From contig NZ_JANUFD010000014.1 in assembly GCF_024807945.1 (NCBI RefSeq), forward strand, positions 163,130 through 227,129: a stretch of DNA of 64,000 bases. The letters are read 5' to 3'. This document shows positions 8,384 through 15,681 of this stretch, piece after piece. The translations under genes were made by a program, and so were the position numbers. The notes under the pieces are model-generated. The model was not told the DNA's origin. It did not search any database and saw only the letters and a list, made by a program, of their open reading frames with translations. Positions within the stretch are counted from its first letter, which is position 1. The number at the start of each line of letters is the position of its first letter. The stretch is from Pseudomonas sp. JUb42. Lineage in GTDB: Bacteria; Pseudomonadota; Gammaproteobacteria; Pseudomonadales; Pseudomonadaceae.

Positions 8384-8401
8384 GGGTTTTTGTGAAAATT
8401 A

Positions 8402-8418
8402 GTTTCTCTTCAGGAAAC
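8402..8418. promoter_or_regulatory. Second candidate operator upstream of purU
   Basis: GTTTC and GAAAC arms are separated by seven bases, just upstream of the candidate -35 box. The surrounding sequence resembles the palindrome at 9377-9400 near gmaS (both read TTA.TTTC then GGAA then TTT), which suggests one regulator acting on both operons. Confidence 0.4.
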
Positions 8419-8445
8419 TTTTTCGGTGTGGCTTACATGATCACA

Positions 8446-8538
8446 TGTGGGAACGAGGCTTGCCCGCGAAGGCGGTGTTTCAAACCACGCATTTGCGTCG
8501 TATGTACCGGCCTGTTCGCGGGCAAGCCTCGCTCCTAC
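8446..8538. repeat. REP-type inverted repeat
   Basis: Arms TGTGGGAACGAGGCTTGCCC and the complementary GGGCAAGCCTCGCTCC flank a spacer. It sits between the regulator gene's end and the purU promoter region. Confidence 0.8.
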
Positions 8539-8568
8539 GAAGATCTGTGTCTTGCTTGCTATCTCGGG

Positions 8569-9174
8569 TTACTCACCATTACTGCCGTAATTCATGATCG
8601 ACAACAGCCGGATCGGCACCTGCAATAGCTGCTCGGGCCCATGGGGCACGTCGCCGTCGAAGGTCAGGCTGTCGCCGGCTTCCATCTTGTACAGCTGATT
8701 GCCGTGGCGATAGACCAACTCACCTTCGAGCAAATGGAGGAATTCGGTGCCGGGGTGGGAGAAGGTCGGGAATTCTTCGCTGGCGTCGTCCATGGTCACC
8801 ATATAGGCCTCGAAACTCTTCTTCGGCCCACGGGTGTGGTTGAGCAGGTGGTAGGTGTGGCCTTTCTCCGTGCCACGGCGCACGACCTCAAGCCCTTCAT
8901 CCTTCTTCACCAATAGCGCGCTGCCGCCCTGTTGGTCGTACTGGCTGAACAGCTTGGACATGGGAATACCCAGCACGTCGCACAGACGGCTGAGGGTGTC
9001 GAGGCTGGTGGAGACCTGGGCATTTTCGATCTTGCTCAGCATGCCCTGGCTGATCCCGGCGATGCGCGCGACCTCCGCCAGCTTCAAATCCTGAGCCTGG
9101 CGCTGTCGCTTGATCTGCATGCCCAGGTACTGCTCAAGCTTGAGACGGGTCTGCGGTTCGGTCGCTGTATTCAT
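8569..9174 (-). CDS. XRE-family regulator with C-terminal cupin domain
   Basis: A 201-residue DNA-binding protein. An XRE helix-turn-helix lies at about residues 14-70 (IKRQRQAQDLKLAEVARIAG, ISQGMLSKIENAQ), followed by a linker and a small cupin domain at about 125-195 (PGTEFLHLLEGELVYRHG, MEAGDSLTFDGDVPHGPE). Such proteins sense a small ligand in the cupin pocket and control an adjacent catabolic operon. It lies between purU-folD-mgdABCD and gmaS-mgsABC and is divergent from gmaS, so it is the prime candidate regulator of both. Possible ligands are methylamine-derived compounds such as gamma-glutamylmethylamide or N-methylglutamate; that is a guess. Confidence 0.88.
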   Translation of the reverse strand: MNTATEPQTRLKLEQYLGMQIKRQRQAQDLKLAEVARIAGISQGMLSKIENAQVSTSLDTLSRLCDVLGIPMSKLFSQYDQQGGSALLVKKDEGLEVVRRGTEKGHTYHLLNHTRGPKKSFEAYMVTMDDASEEFPTFSHPGTEFLHLLEGELVYRHGNQLYKMEAGDSLTFDGDVPHGPEQLLQVPIRLLSIMNYGSNGE

Positions 9175-9345
9175 GTGACGCCCATTTTTGTGGCAGGAAT
9201 TTCAATTACGCGCTCTAACGGGGCGCTCATCAGGCTCGGCGGGAGTTCTGCGGAGGCAGATATTCGTACCGGGAAACGAATTTTCTCATAAATAAGATAA
9301 GCCTGTCGCTGATCCAGCGCGGTTTCGACAGGTGTGGCGAGAGAT

Positions 9346-9361
9346 TGGCAAAGCAATTGCA
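9346..9361 (+). promoter_or_regulatory. Sigma-54 promoter for gmaS-mgsABC
   Basis: TGGCAAAGCAATTGCA matches the RpoN consensus TGGCA-N6-TTGCA, with the GG and GC pairs exactly 10 bases apart (9347-9348, 9359-9360). The expected start near 9372 gives a leader of about 120 bases before gmaS. This implies activation by an NtrC-type protein, as expected for a nitrogen-scavenging pathway. Confidence 0.75.
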
Positions 9362-9376
9362 TTCCTGTTGTGAAAG

Positions 9377-9400
9377 TTAATTTCCTTGTGGGAATTTTAA
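9377..9400. promoter_or_regulatory. Candidate operator downstream of the gmaS promoter
   Basis: TTAATTTCC and GGAATTTTAA form an imperfect palindrome around TTGTG, just after the predicted gmaS transcription start. It resembles the site at 8402-8418. The rest of 9175-9492 is AT-richer spacer with no gene seen. Confidence 0.45.
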
Positions 9401-9492
9401 CCCTGAGGTAAAAGGTCGATGTCGGTACGGCATGACGACCTCGGGAAGACCTTCACATCATCGTCATGCTGTTGCCAATCAGGAGCCCAGCC

Positions 9493-10827
9493 ATGTTGCC
9501 AAGCGAAACCCAACGTCTGATTCAGGAACACGGGATCAAATATGTCCTGGCGCAGTTCGTGGACATCCACGGCTCGGCCAAGACCAAGTCGGTGCCGATC
9601 TCCGGCCTGGAAATGGTCATTGAGGATGGCGCCGGGTTCGCCGGTTTCGCCATCTCCGGCATGGGCATGGAACCCCACGGCCCAGACTTCATGGCCAAGG
9701 GCGATCTGGCGTCGTTGACCCCGGTGCCATGGCAGCCAGGCTACGGCCGAGTGGTCTGCATCGGTCACGTCGAAGGCAAGCCATGGCCTTACGACAGCCG
9801 CTATGTGCTGCAACAGCAAGTACAGCGCCTGAGCGACCGCGGCTGGACCCTCAACACCGGCCTTGAGCCTGAATTCAGCCTGTTCCAGCGAGATGCGGGC
9901 GGCAAACTGCAACTGGTCGACGCCAGCGATAACCTCGACAAGCCCTGCTACGACTACAAGGGCCTGTCCCGTTCCCGGGCCTTTCTCGAACGCCTGACCG
10001 AAGCCTTGCAGCCGGTGGGTTTCGACATCTACCAAATCGACCACGAAGACGCCAACGGCCAGTTCGAGATCAACTACACCTACAGCGATGCCATGGAGTC
10101 GGCCGACCGCTTCACCTTCTTCCGCATGGCTGCGGGCGAGATCGCCAATGACATGGGCATGATCTGCTCGTTCATGCCCAAACCGGACCCCAAGCGCGCC
10201 GGTAACGGCATGCACTTCCACCTGTCCATCGCCAGCGCCAGCAACAAGAACCTGTTCCACGACGCCAGCGACCCGAGCGGCATGGGCCTGTCGAAAATGG
10301 CCTACCACTTCGCCGCCGGCCTGCTGGCTCACGGCCCGGCCTTGTGTGCCTTCGCCGCGCCGACGGTCAATTCCTACAAGCGTCTGGTCGTGGGCAACTC
10401 CCTGTCCGGCGCAACCTGGGCCCCGGCCTTTATCGCCTTCGGTTCCAACAACCGCTCGGCCATGGTTCGCGTGCCCTACGGCCGCCTGGAATTCCGCCTG
10501 CCGGATGCCGGTTGCAACCCATATCTGGTTAGCGCCGCGATCATCGCCGCCGGCCTTGACGGCATCGACCGCCAGCTGGAAATCGACAACGTCTGCAACG
10601 AGAACCTCTACAAACTGAGCCTCGAAGAAATCGCCGCACGGGGCATCAAGACCCTGCCGCAGTCGCTGAAAGAAGCCTGCGACGCACTGGAAGCCGATCC
10701 GCTGTTTGCCGAGGTGATGGGCAATGAAATCGTCGGTGAATTCATCAAGCTCAAGCGCATGGAGTGGGTGGAATACAGCCGCCATGTGAGTGATTGGGAA
10801 GTTAAGCGTTACACGGAATTCTTCTGA
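9493..10827 (+). CDS. gmaS: Gamma-glutamylmethylamide synthetase (glutamine synthetase family)
   Basis: A 444-residue member of the glutamine synthetase fold, with GLEPEFSLF (metal-binding glutamate), DHEDANGQFEINY, NGMHFHLSIA, NSYKRLVVG and RLEFRLPDAGCNPYL. GmaS uses ATP to join methylamine to glutamate. The ATG at 9493 was chosen because AGGAG lies at 9481-9485; an earlier in-frame ATG lacks a binding site and adds nine residues. Four mgs/mgd operon features beside it distinguish GmaS from an ordinary GlnA or GlnT. First gene of gmaS-mgsABC, behind a sigma-54 site. Generic glutamine synthetase III is the alternative name. Confidence 0.87.
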   Translation: MLPSETQRLIQEHGIKYVLAQFVDIHGSAKTKSVPISGLEMVIEDGAGFAGFAISGMGMEPHGPDFMAKGDLASLTPVPWQPGYGRVVCIGHVEGKPWPYDSRYVLQQQVQRLSDRGWTLNTGLEPEFSLFQRDAGGKLQLVDASDNLDKPCYDYKGLSRSRAFLERLTEALQPVGFDIYQIDHEDANGQFEINYTYSDAMESADRFTFFRMAAGEIANDMGMICSFMPKPDPKRAGNGMHFHLSIASASNKNLFHDASDPSGMGLSKMAYHFAAGLLAHGPALCAFAAPTVNSYKRLVVGNSLSGATWAPAFIAFGSNNRSAMVRVPYGRLEFRLPDAGCNPYLVSAAIIAAGLDGIDRQLEIDNVCNENLYKLSLEEIAARGIKTLPQSLKEACDALEADPLFAEVMGNEIVGEFIKLKRMEWVEYSRHVSDWEVKRYTEFF

Positions 10828-10836
10828 GGTCGCTGG

Positions 10837-10950
10837 GCGGCCGCTGCAAGTTTCAAGCTGCAAGCGGCAAGTAAAAGCAGTTTTGCGGCGAATACCAAAT
10901 TTTCTATCAACCCGGCCAGCTTGCAGCTTAAAGCTTGCGGCTTGCCGCTC
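10837..10950. repeat. Imperfect inverted repeat between gmaS and mgsA
   Basis: Left arm 10845-10871 (CTGCAAGTTTCAAGCTGCAA) and right arm 10920-10947 (CTTGCAGCTTAAAGCTTGCG) are largely complementary, with an AT-rich middle. It differs in sequence from the REP units and could form a long hairpin that lowers readthrough between gmaS and mgsABC. Confidence 0.55.
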
Positions 10951-10967
10951 CCGAACAAGGTGAGGCT

Positions 10968-11873
10968 ATGTGCGGAATTGTGGGCTTATATCTGAAAAAT
11001 CCGGCGCTGGAATCCCAGCTCGGCAAGCTGTTCGAACCCATGCTGGCGGCCATGACCGACCGTGGTCCGGACAGTGCCGGCTTCGCCATCTACGGTGATG
11101 AAGTGGCCGATGGCTGGGTCAAGCTGACCTTGCAGGCAACCACTGAAGATTACGACTTCAAGATGCTGGTCTCGGTCATTGAAGCCAAATTGGCCGTGCC
11201 GCTGGAGTGGTTCCAGAACGCTACGGCCATCGTCCTGAAGATCAAGGCTGAAGAAGCCGTGGTCCGTGCCCTGCTGGCTGAATTGGCGCCAACGGTGCGC
11301 ATCATGAGCGCCGGGCAGAGCATTGAGATCCTCAAGGGCATGGGTTTGCCTAAAGAGATTTCCGAGCGTTTCGGCCTGGGTTCCATGAAGGGCAGTCACA
11401 TCATCGGTCACACCCGCATGGCCACCGAAAGCGCGGTGACCATGGAAGGCAGCCACCCGTTTTCCACCGGCGCCGACCTGTGCCTGGTGCATAACGGCTC
11501 GCTGTCCAACCACTTCCGTCTGCGTCAGGAACTGCGCCGCGAAGGCATCCATTTTGAAACCGAAAACGACACCGAAGTCGCCGCCGGTTACCTGGCCTGG
11601 CGCCTGCAGCAGGGCGATTCGCTCAAGCAGGCACTGGATAACTCCCTCGAAGCGCTGGACGGCTTTTTCACCTTCGCCATCGGCACGCGCAACGGTTTTG
11701 CGGTGATCCGCGATCCGATTGCCTGCAAGCCGGCGATCCTTGCCGAGACCGACGACTACGTCGCCATGGCCTCGGAATACCAGGCGCTGTCGAGCCTGCC
11801 GGGCATTGAAAAAGCCAAGGTCTGGGAACCTGTCCCGGCCACCATGTACATCTGGGAACGCGAGTCGGCTTAA
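10968..11873 (+). CDS. mgsA: N-methylglutamate synthase subunit A (class II glutamine amidotransferase)
   Basis: A 301-residue protein homologous to the glutaminase domain of GltB and to GlxB. It starts MCGIVGLYL, so Cys2 becomes the N-terminal nucleophile after removal of Met; this fixes the start at 10968 rather than the ATG 33 bases upstream. Later family segments are DRGPDSAGFAIYG, IGHTRMATESAV and HPFSTGADLCLVHNGSLSNH. In the complex it should release methylamine or act on gamma-glutamylmethylamide in place of glutamine. It is followed by mgsB after 11 bases. GlxB-like annotation is the alternative. Confidence 0.86.
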   Translation: MCGIVGLYLKNPALESQLGKLFEPMLAAMTDRGPDSAGFAIYGDEVADGWVKLTLQATTEDYDFKMLVSVIEAKLAVPLEWFQNATAIVLKIKAEEAVVRALLAELAPTVRIMSAGQSIEILKGMGLPKEISERFGLGSMKGSHIIGHTRMATESAVTMEGSHPFSTGADLCLVHNGSLSNHFRLRQELRREGIHFETENDTEVAAGYLAWRLQQGDSLKQALDNSLEALDGFFTFAIGTRNGFAVIRDPIACKPAILAETDDYVAMASEYQALSSLPGIEKAKVWEPVPATMYIWERESA

Positions 11874-11884
11874 GGAGCACGCAC

Positions 11885-12568
11885 ATGAAAACCATCGATC
11901 TTTCCACTGCCACCGTGCGTGATCTGAATCAGGCGCTGCACGACCAGGTCAACAACGTTCAAGACCGCGAATGGGTCGTGACCCACGCCAACGGCGCTCA
12001 CAACCTGGCGGTCGGCGTCAACGAAGCGGTATCCATCGATATCCAGGGCCACGCCGGTTACTACTGCGCGGGCATGAATCAGAAAGCCAATATCACTGTG
12101 CACGGCAACGTCGGTGTGGGCTGCGCGGAAAACATGATGTCCGGTTATGTCCGGGTCAAGGGCAGCGCTTCGCAGGCAGCCGGGGCCACGGCTCACGGCG
12201 GGCTGTTGGTCATCGAAGGTGATGCCGGTGCCCGTTGCGGCATTTCCATGAAAGGCATCGACATCGTGGTCGGCGGCAGCATCGGTCATATGAGCTGCTT
12301 CATGGGCCAGGCCGGGCGTCTGGTGGTGTGTGGCGACGCCGGGGATGCCCTGGGCGATTCGCTGTACGAAACCCGTATCTACGTCAAAGGCAAGGTCGAG
12401 TCCCTGGGCTCGGACTGCATCGCCAAAGAGATGCGTGCCGAACACCTGGAAGAGCTGCAAGAGCTGCTTAACCGCGCCGGTTTCAACGAAAAGGCCGCGG
12501 ACTTCAAGCGCTATGGCTCGGCCCGTCAGCTGTACAACTTCAAAGTCGATAACGCTTCCGCGTACTGA
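11885..12568 (+). CDS. mgsB: N-methylglutamate synthase subunit B (GltB C-terminal-like)
   Basis: A 227-residue protein made of the glycine-rich right-handed beta-helix seen at the C-terminus of glutamate synthase large subunits: repeated strands such as VNEAVSIDIQGHAGYYCAG, ITVHGNVGVGCAENMMSGY, GGLLVIEGDAGARCG and GRLVVCGDAGDALGDSLY. It probably provides scaffold contacts between the amidotransferase and FMN subunits. Tight spacing to mgsA (11 bases) and mgsC (15 bases) shows one transcript. No catalytic residues are expected. Confidence 0.86.
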   Translation: MKTIDLSTATVRDLNQALHDQVNNVQDREWVVTHANGAHNLAVGVNEAVSIDIQGHAGYYCAGMNQKANITVHGNVGVGCAENMMSGYVRVKGSASQAAGATAHGGLLVIEGDAGARCGISMKGIDIVVGGSIGHMSCFMGQAGRLVVCGDAGDALGDSLYETRIYVKGKVESLGSDCIAKEMRAEHLEELQELLNRAGFNEKAADFKRYGSARQLYNFKVDNASAY

Positions 12569-12583
12569 TTCAGGAGCAAGAAC

Positions 12584-13921
12584 ATGAGTGATTCGCAAAC
12601 CCCAAAGGCACCTCCAGTACTGCGTGAATCGGCCACCTTCGACCGTCTGACCATTCAGGAAATCCAGCGTGCCGCCGAAACCGGCATCTACGACATTCGC
12701 GGCGGCGGCACCAAGCGCAAGCTGCCGCACTTCGATGACCTGCTGCTGCTCGGCGCCAGCGTGTCGCGTTACCCGCTGGAAGGCTACCGCGAGAAATGCG
12801 GCACCGACGTCATCCTCGGTAACCGCTTCGCCAAGAAGCCGCTGCACCTGAAGATCCCGGTGACCATCGCCGGCATGAGCTTCGGTGCGCTGTCGGCCAA
12901 CGCCAAGGAAGCCCTGGGCCGTGGCGCGACCATCGCCGGGACCAGTACCACCACCGGCGATGGCGGCATGACCCCGGAAGAGCGCGGCCAATCGCAGCAT
13001 CTGGTGTATCAATACCTGCCGTCACGCTACGGCATGAACCCCGACGACCTGCGCAAGGCCGACGCCATTGAAATCGTCCTCGGCCAGGGCGCCAAGCCGG
13101 GCGGTGGCGGCATGCTGTTGGGCATGAAAGTCACCGAGCGTGTCGCCGGTATGCGCACCTTGCCGGTTGGCGTGGACCAGCGTTCGGCCTGCCGTCACCC
13201 GGACTGGACCGGCCCCGACGACCTGGCGATCAAGATCGCCGAGATCCGTGAAATCACCGACTGGGAAAAACCCATCTACGTGAAAATCGGCGCCAGCCGC
13301 CCGTACTACGACGTCAAGCTGGCGGTAAAAGCCGGTGCCGATGTGATCGTCCTCGATGGCATGCAGGGTGGTACGGCGGCGACCCAGGAAGTGTTTATCG
13401 AGCACGTCGGCATCCCGATTCTGCCGGCCATTCCGCAAGCGGTTCAGGCGCTGCAAGAGATGGGCATGCACCGCAAGGTGCAGTTGATTGTCTCCGGCGG
13501 TATCCGCAACGGCGCCGACGTGGCCAAGGCCATGGCGTTGGGTGCTGACGCAGTAGCCATCGGTACGGCCGCGCTGATCGCCCTGGGTGACAACCATCCG
13601 CGTCTGGACGAGGAGCTGAAGAAGATCGGCTCTGCGGCCGGTTTCTACGATGACTGGCAGAACGGCCGTGACCCGGCTGGTATCACTACCCAAGACCCGG
13701 AACTGTCCAAGCGTCTGGATCCGGTGGAAGGCGGCCGTCGTCTGGCCAACTACCTGCGCGTACTGGTGCTGGAAGCCCAGACCATGGCCCGCGCATGCGG
13801 CAAGTCGCACCTGCATAACCTCGATCCGGAAGACCTGGTGGCACTGACCGTTGAGTCGGCGGCGATGGCGCGGGTGCCATTGGCCGGGACCAACTGGATT
13901 CCGGGGCAGCAGCAGTACTGA
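12584..13921 (+). CDS. mgsC: N-methylglutamate synthase subunit C (glutamate-synthase-like FMN subunit)
   Basis: A 445-residue protein matching the FMN-binding barrel of ferredoxin-type glutamate synthase. Recognisable parts are PVTIAGMSFGALSANAKEAL, GTSTTTGDGGMTPEER, QGAKPGGGGML, KIGASRPYYDVKLAVKAGAD, LDGMQGGTAATQE and VSGGIRNGADVAKAMALGAD (phosphate/FMN site). It should catalyse formation of N-methylglutamate from methylamine and 2-oxoglutarate-derived intermediates together with MgsA and MgsB. Last gene of the plus-strand operon. Alone it would be called a glutamate synthase-like or GlxD protein; gene order decides the call. Confidence 0.87.
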   Translation: MSDSQTPKAPPVLRESATFDRLTIQEIQRAAETGIYDIRGGGTKRKLPHFDDLLLLGASVSRYPLEGYREKCGTDVILGNRFAKKPLHLKIPVTIAGMSFGALSANAKEALGRGATIAGTSTTTGDGGMTPEERGQSQHLVYQYLPSRYGMNPDDLRKADAIEIVLGQGAKPGGGGMLLGMKVTERVAGMRTLPVGVDQRSACRHPDWTGPDDLAIKIAEIREITDWEKPIYVKIGASRPYYDVKLAVKAGADVIVLDGMQGGTAATQEVFIEHVGIPILPAIPQAVQALQEMGMHRKVQLIVSGGIRNGADVAKAMALGADAVAIGTAALIALGDNHPRLDEELKKIGSAAGFYDDWQNGRDPAGITTQDPELSKRLDPVEGGRRLANYLRVLVLEAQTMARACGKSHLHNLDPEDLVALTVESAAMARVPLAGTNWIPGQQQY

Positions 13922-13938
13922 TTCGACCGCACACAATC

Positions 13939-14076
13939 TCTGTGGAAGCGAATTCCGTGAGAGCGGATTGTGGGAGCGAATTTATTCGCGAAGACGGTAT
14001 TCAGGCCATTGAAGTCGCATTGAATGTACTGGCCTCTTCGCGAATGAATTCGCTCCCACAGAATTCGCTCCGCAGA
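13939..14076. repeat. REP-type inverted repeat with flanking half-units
   Basis: The main palindrome runs from 13969 to 14060 (arms TGTGGGAGCGAATTTATTCG and the complementary CGAATGAATTCGCTCCCACA). Partial units sit at 13941 and 14061. It follows mgsC directly and may damp readthrough. Confidence 0.8.
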
Positions 14077-14400
14077 ATTCGCGTTAACAGCAGCCGTTCA
14101 CTTGAATTCGGCCTGTTTGCAGGACAAGTCTTAGAAGAAAAGTGACGAATCTGAAGGATCGCTCTCTTTATCTTGAGTGAAATTCCTTAACAATCCCAGC
14201 CGCTTTTACCTGCCAAATTCCGGGACTAGTCTGCGCGCCGTCACTGACGAATCAGTGACCGGGCGTGAGACCCCGGCTTTTATATAGGCACAGGCTGTCA
14301 TCGCATATGGCAGTTGTGTGCAGGCAGACCTCGGTCTGGCCGGGTGCCTATAACCGGTATTCTCACCCTGCACATAGCTGCCACCTTTTGCCCCGTGAGA

Positions 14401-14451
14401 ATGGCAATGGATGGCTGCAGAAACCCGTCAACGCGTAACCTTGCAGGTTAG
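14401..14451 (+). CDS. Possible 16-residue peptide after the C4-like RNA
   Basis: An ATG follows the third pairing element directly and opens a 16-codon frame (MAMDGCRNPSTRNLAG) ending inside the terminator hairpin. The position equals that of the real gene after copy 2. It may be a leader peptide or the remnant of a lost gene; there is no good ribosome-binding site, so it may not be translated. Confidence 0.2.
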   Translation: MAMDGCRNPSTRNLAG

Positions 14452-14465
14452 CGGGGTTTGATTTT
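14421..14465 (+). terminator. Rho-independent terminator of the C4-like RNA
   Basis: AAACCC pairs with GGGTTT and an inner TAACC-TTGCA-GGTTA stem closes the hairpin, followed by a T-rich GATTTT. Confidence 0.65.
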
Positions 14466-14557
14466 GTGGGAGCCGGCTTGCTGGCGATGGCGGTGGGTCA
14501 GACCCAGAGCCTGTTACTAGCGCTTCGCCCTCGATCGCCACCAAGGTGGCTCCCACA
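14465..14557. repeat. Inverted repeat, divergent REP type
   Basis: GTGGGAGCCGGCTTGCTGGC and the complementary GCCACCAAGGTGGCTCCCAC flank a 50-base spacer, a second Pseudomonas palindrome class, between the RNA terminator and the end of yebG. Confidence 0.65.
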
Positions 14558-14580
14558 TCCGGCCAAACGGCGTCTACAAA

Positions 14581-14844
14581 TCACTCGCTTGCAGCAGGCT
14601 GATCCAGTTCTTCCAATGCCGCCGCATTGTTCTTGAACGCCGCCGCAAACACGGTGCGGTTCTTGGCCATGAAGATGCCGATATCTTCAGCCAGGTTCTC
14701 AGCCAGGTCCGGAACGTTTTTGATCAGGGTCGCGGTCAGGGATTCGGCCAGTTCGAGCATCTGGTCGTGTGCATCGGCGAGTTTGCGGTCCACGAATGTA
14801 GTCTCCAAGTCGCGGGTACTGCGATACAGGGTTTCAACAGCCAT
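14581..14844 (-). CDS. yebG: SOS-inducible YebG family protein
   Basis: An 87-residue protein matching YebG: MAVETLYRS start, F-x-D-RKLADAHDQMLELAESL (compare E. coli FTSKKEADAYDKMLDMAEVL) and an IFMAKNRTVFAAAF helix. YebG is a small DNA-damage-induced protein of unclear biochemical role. The reading is strengthened by a canonical LexA box 92-107 bases upstream of the start. Single-gene unit. Compared with enteric YebG it lacks the basic C-terminal tail. Confidence 0.82.
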   Translation of the reverse strand: MAVETLYRSTRDLETTFVDRKLADAHDQMLELAESLTATLIKNVPDLAENLAEDIGIFMAKNRTVFAAAFKNNAAALEELDQPAASE

Positions 14845-14935
14845 ATTCGGCCTCGTCGGTTAGGGGCTAATCCCCGATTGAAGGTTGCAGTCTGTTCTGG
14901 TGTGCCGGGGGCCGCATACCGGCCTTTAGCAATTA

Positions 14936-14951
14936 CTGTGTATTTATACAG
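14936..14951 (-). promoter_or_regulatory. LexA operator of yebG
   Basis: CTGTGTATTTATACAG is a full CTG-N10-CAG LexA box with the AT-rich alternating centre of strong sites. It lies upstream of yebG on its strand, so yebG should be induced by DNA damage. It is about 190 bases before psiE on the other strand. Confidence 0.85.
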
Positions 14952-15134
14952 GTATCAGGATAGTCCAAATACCCGCCTGCTGAACAGGGGGCATTGCAGT
15001 CTTTTTTACACCTTGCGACAACCCGTCACGCCCTCAACCATAGCCAATGGCCCTGATCCTGCTTTAAAAAGCCTGTCGCTCAAAGCGTCACGCTTGGGCG
15101 CTACGCTCCAATCGTCTGATCAAGGAAGTACATC

Positions 15135-15620
15135 GTGAAAATCAACTGGGCTGAAACCTTGCGTCAGCGCGTACATAACTGTGCTGAATCACTGGGCAAC
15201 CTGTTCGTCGAGAGCTTCCACTATCTGGCGCTGTTCGCCATCGGCGGGGTCACGGCGTGGGCGGCGGTCATGGCGTTCCTGGGCATGCTGGAAAAGGGCC
15301 ACATTGCCGTCGATGACATCCTGTTGCTGTTCATCTACCTGGAACTGGGGGCGATGGTCGGGATCTATTTCAAGACCAACCACATGCCCGTGCGCTTTCT
15401 GATCTACGTAGCGATCACGGCCCTGACGCGCCTGCTGATCTCCGACGTCTCGCACCATAACCCACCGGATATCGGCATCATCTACCTGTGCGGCGGGATT
15501 CTGCTGCTGGCGTTTGCGATTCTGGTGGTGCGCTATGCGTCGTCGCAGTATCCGTCGGTCAAGGTGCAGGATCCGCACAGCAAGACCAAGGCGCTGGTTG
15601 AGGAGAGTGGGGAGAGTTAA
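15135..15620 (+). CDS. psiE: PsiE family inner-membrane protein
   Basis: A 161-residue protein with four predicted membrane helices at about 25-47 (FHYLALFAIGGVTAWAAVMAFL), 58-78 (DDILLLFIYLELGAMVGIYF), 86-104 and 112-133. The sequence LELGAMVGIYFKTNHMPVRFLIYVAITALTR is the conserved PsiE core, quoted here in part: YFKTNHMPVRFLIY. PsiE is phosphate-starvation-inducible in E. coli; its molecular role is unknown. A good start with AGGAAG at 15123 precedes the codon. A Pho-box could not be shown convincingly. Confidence 0.88.
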   Translation: MKINWAETLRQRVHNCAESLGNLFVESFHYLALFAIGGVTAWAAVMAFLGMLEKGHIAVDDILLLFIYLELGAMVGIYFKTNHMPVRFLIYVAITALTRLLISDVSHHNPPDIGIIYLCGGILLLAFAILVVRYASSQYPSVKVQDPHSKTKALVEESGES

Positions 15621-15642
15621 AGCTGGGGGGATCATCAGAGGC

Positions 15643-15666
15643 AAAAAAGGAGCCCCGAGGGGCTCC
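15643..15666 (-). terminator. Terminator of the iron-type alcohol dehydrogenase gene
   Basis: GGAGCCCC and GGGGCTCC arms form a tight hairpin, followed on the minus strand by six T residues. It may act for psiE as well. Confidence 0.8.
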
Positions 15667-15681
15667 TGACTTGGCCAGGCA

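Larger units (their letters stand above)
14203..14465 (+). ncRNA. C4-like structured antisense RNA, copy 1
   Basis: Three short elements can pair in alternative ways: GTGAGA at 14265-14270, its complement TCTCAC at 14361-14366, and GTGAGA again at 14395-14400. TGGCAGTTGTGTGCAGG (14308-14324) is fully complementary, allowing G-U pairs, to CCTGCACATAGCTGCCA (14367-14383). The same order occurs at 63541-63764, where primary sequence differs but pairing is kept. A promoter-like block at 14203-14235 (CTTTTACCTG then CTAGTCTGCG) is also shared. The layout resembles the C4 antisense RNA of phages P1 and P7, in which a middle segment pairs with target sites on either side. Name inferred; exact ends unknown. 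Confidence 0.55.

Noticed and set aside
11240..13921. Glutamate synthase for ammonia assimilation
   Set aside because: The proteins are split and short compared with GltB, and lie between gmaS and the mgd operon.
15080..15100. Pho box before psiE
   Set aside because: CTGTCGC is followed by GTCAC at 12-13 bases rather than 11, and only two poor units are present.
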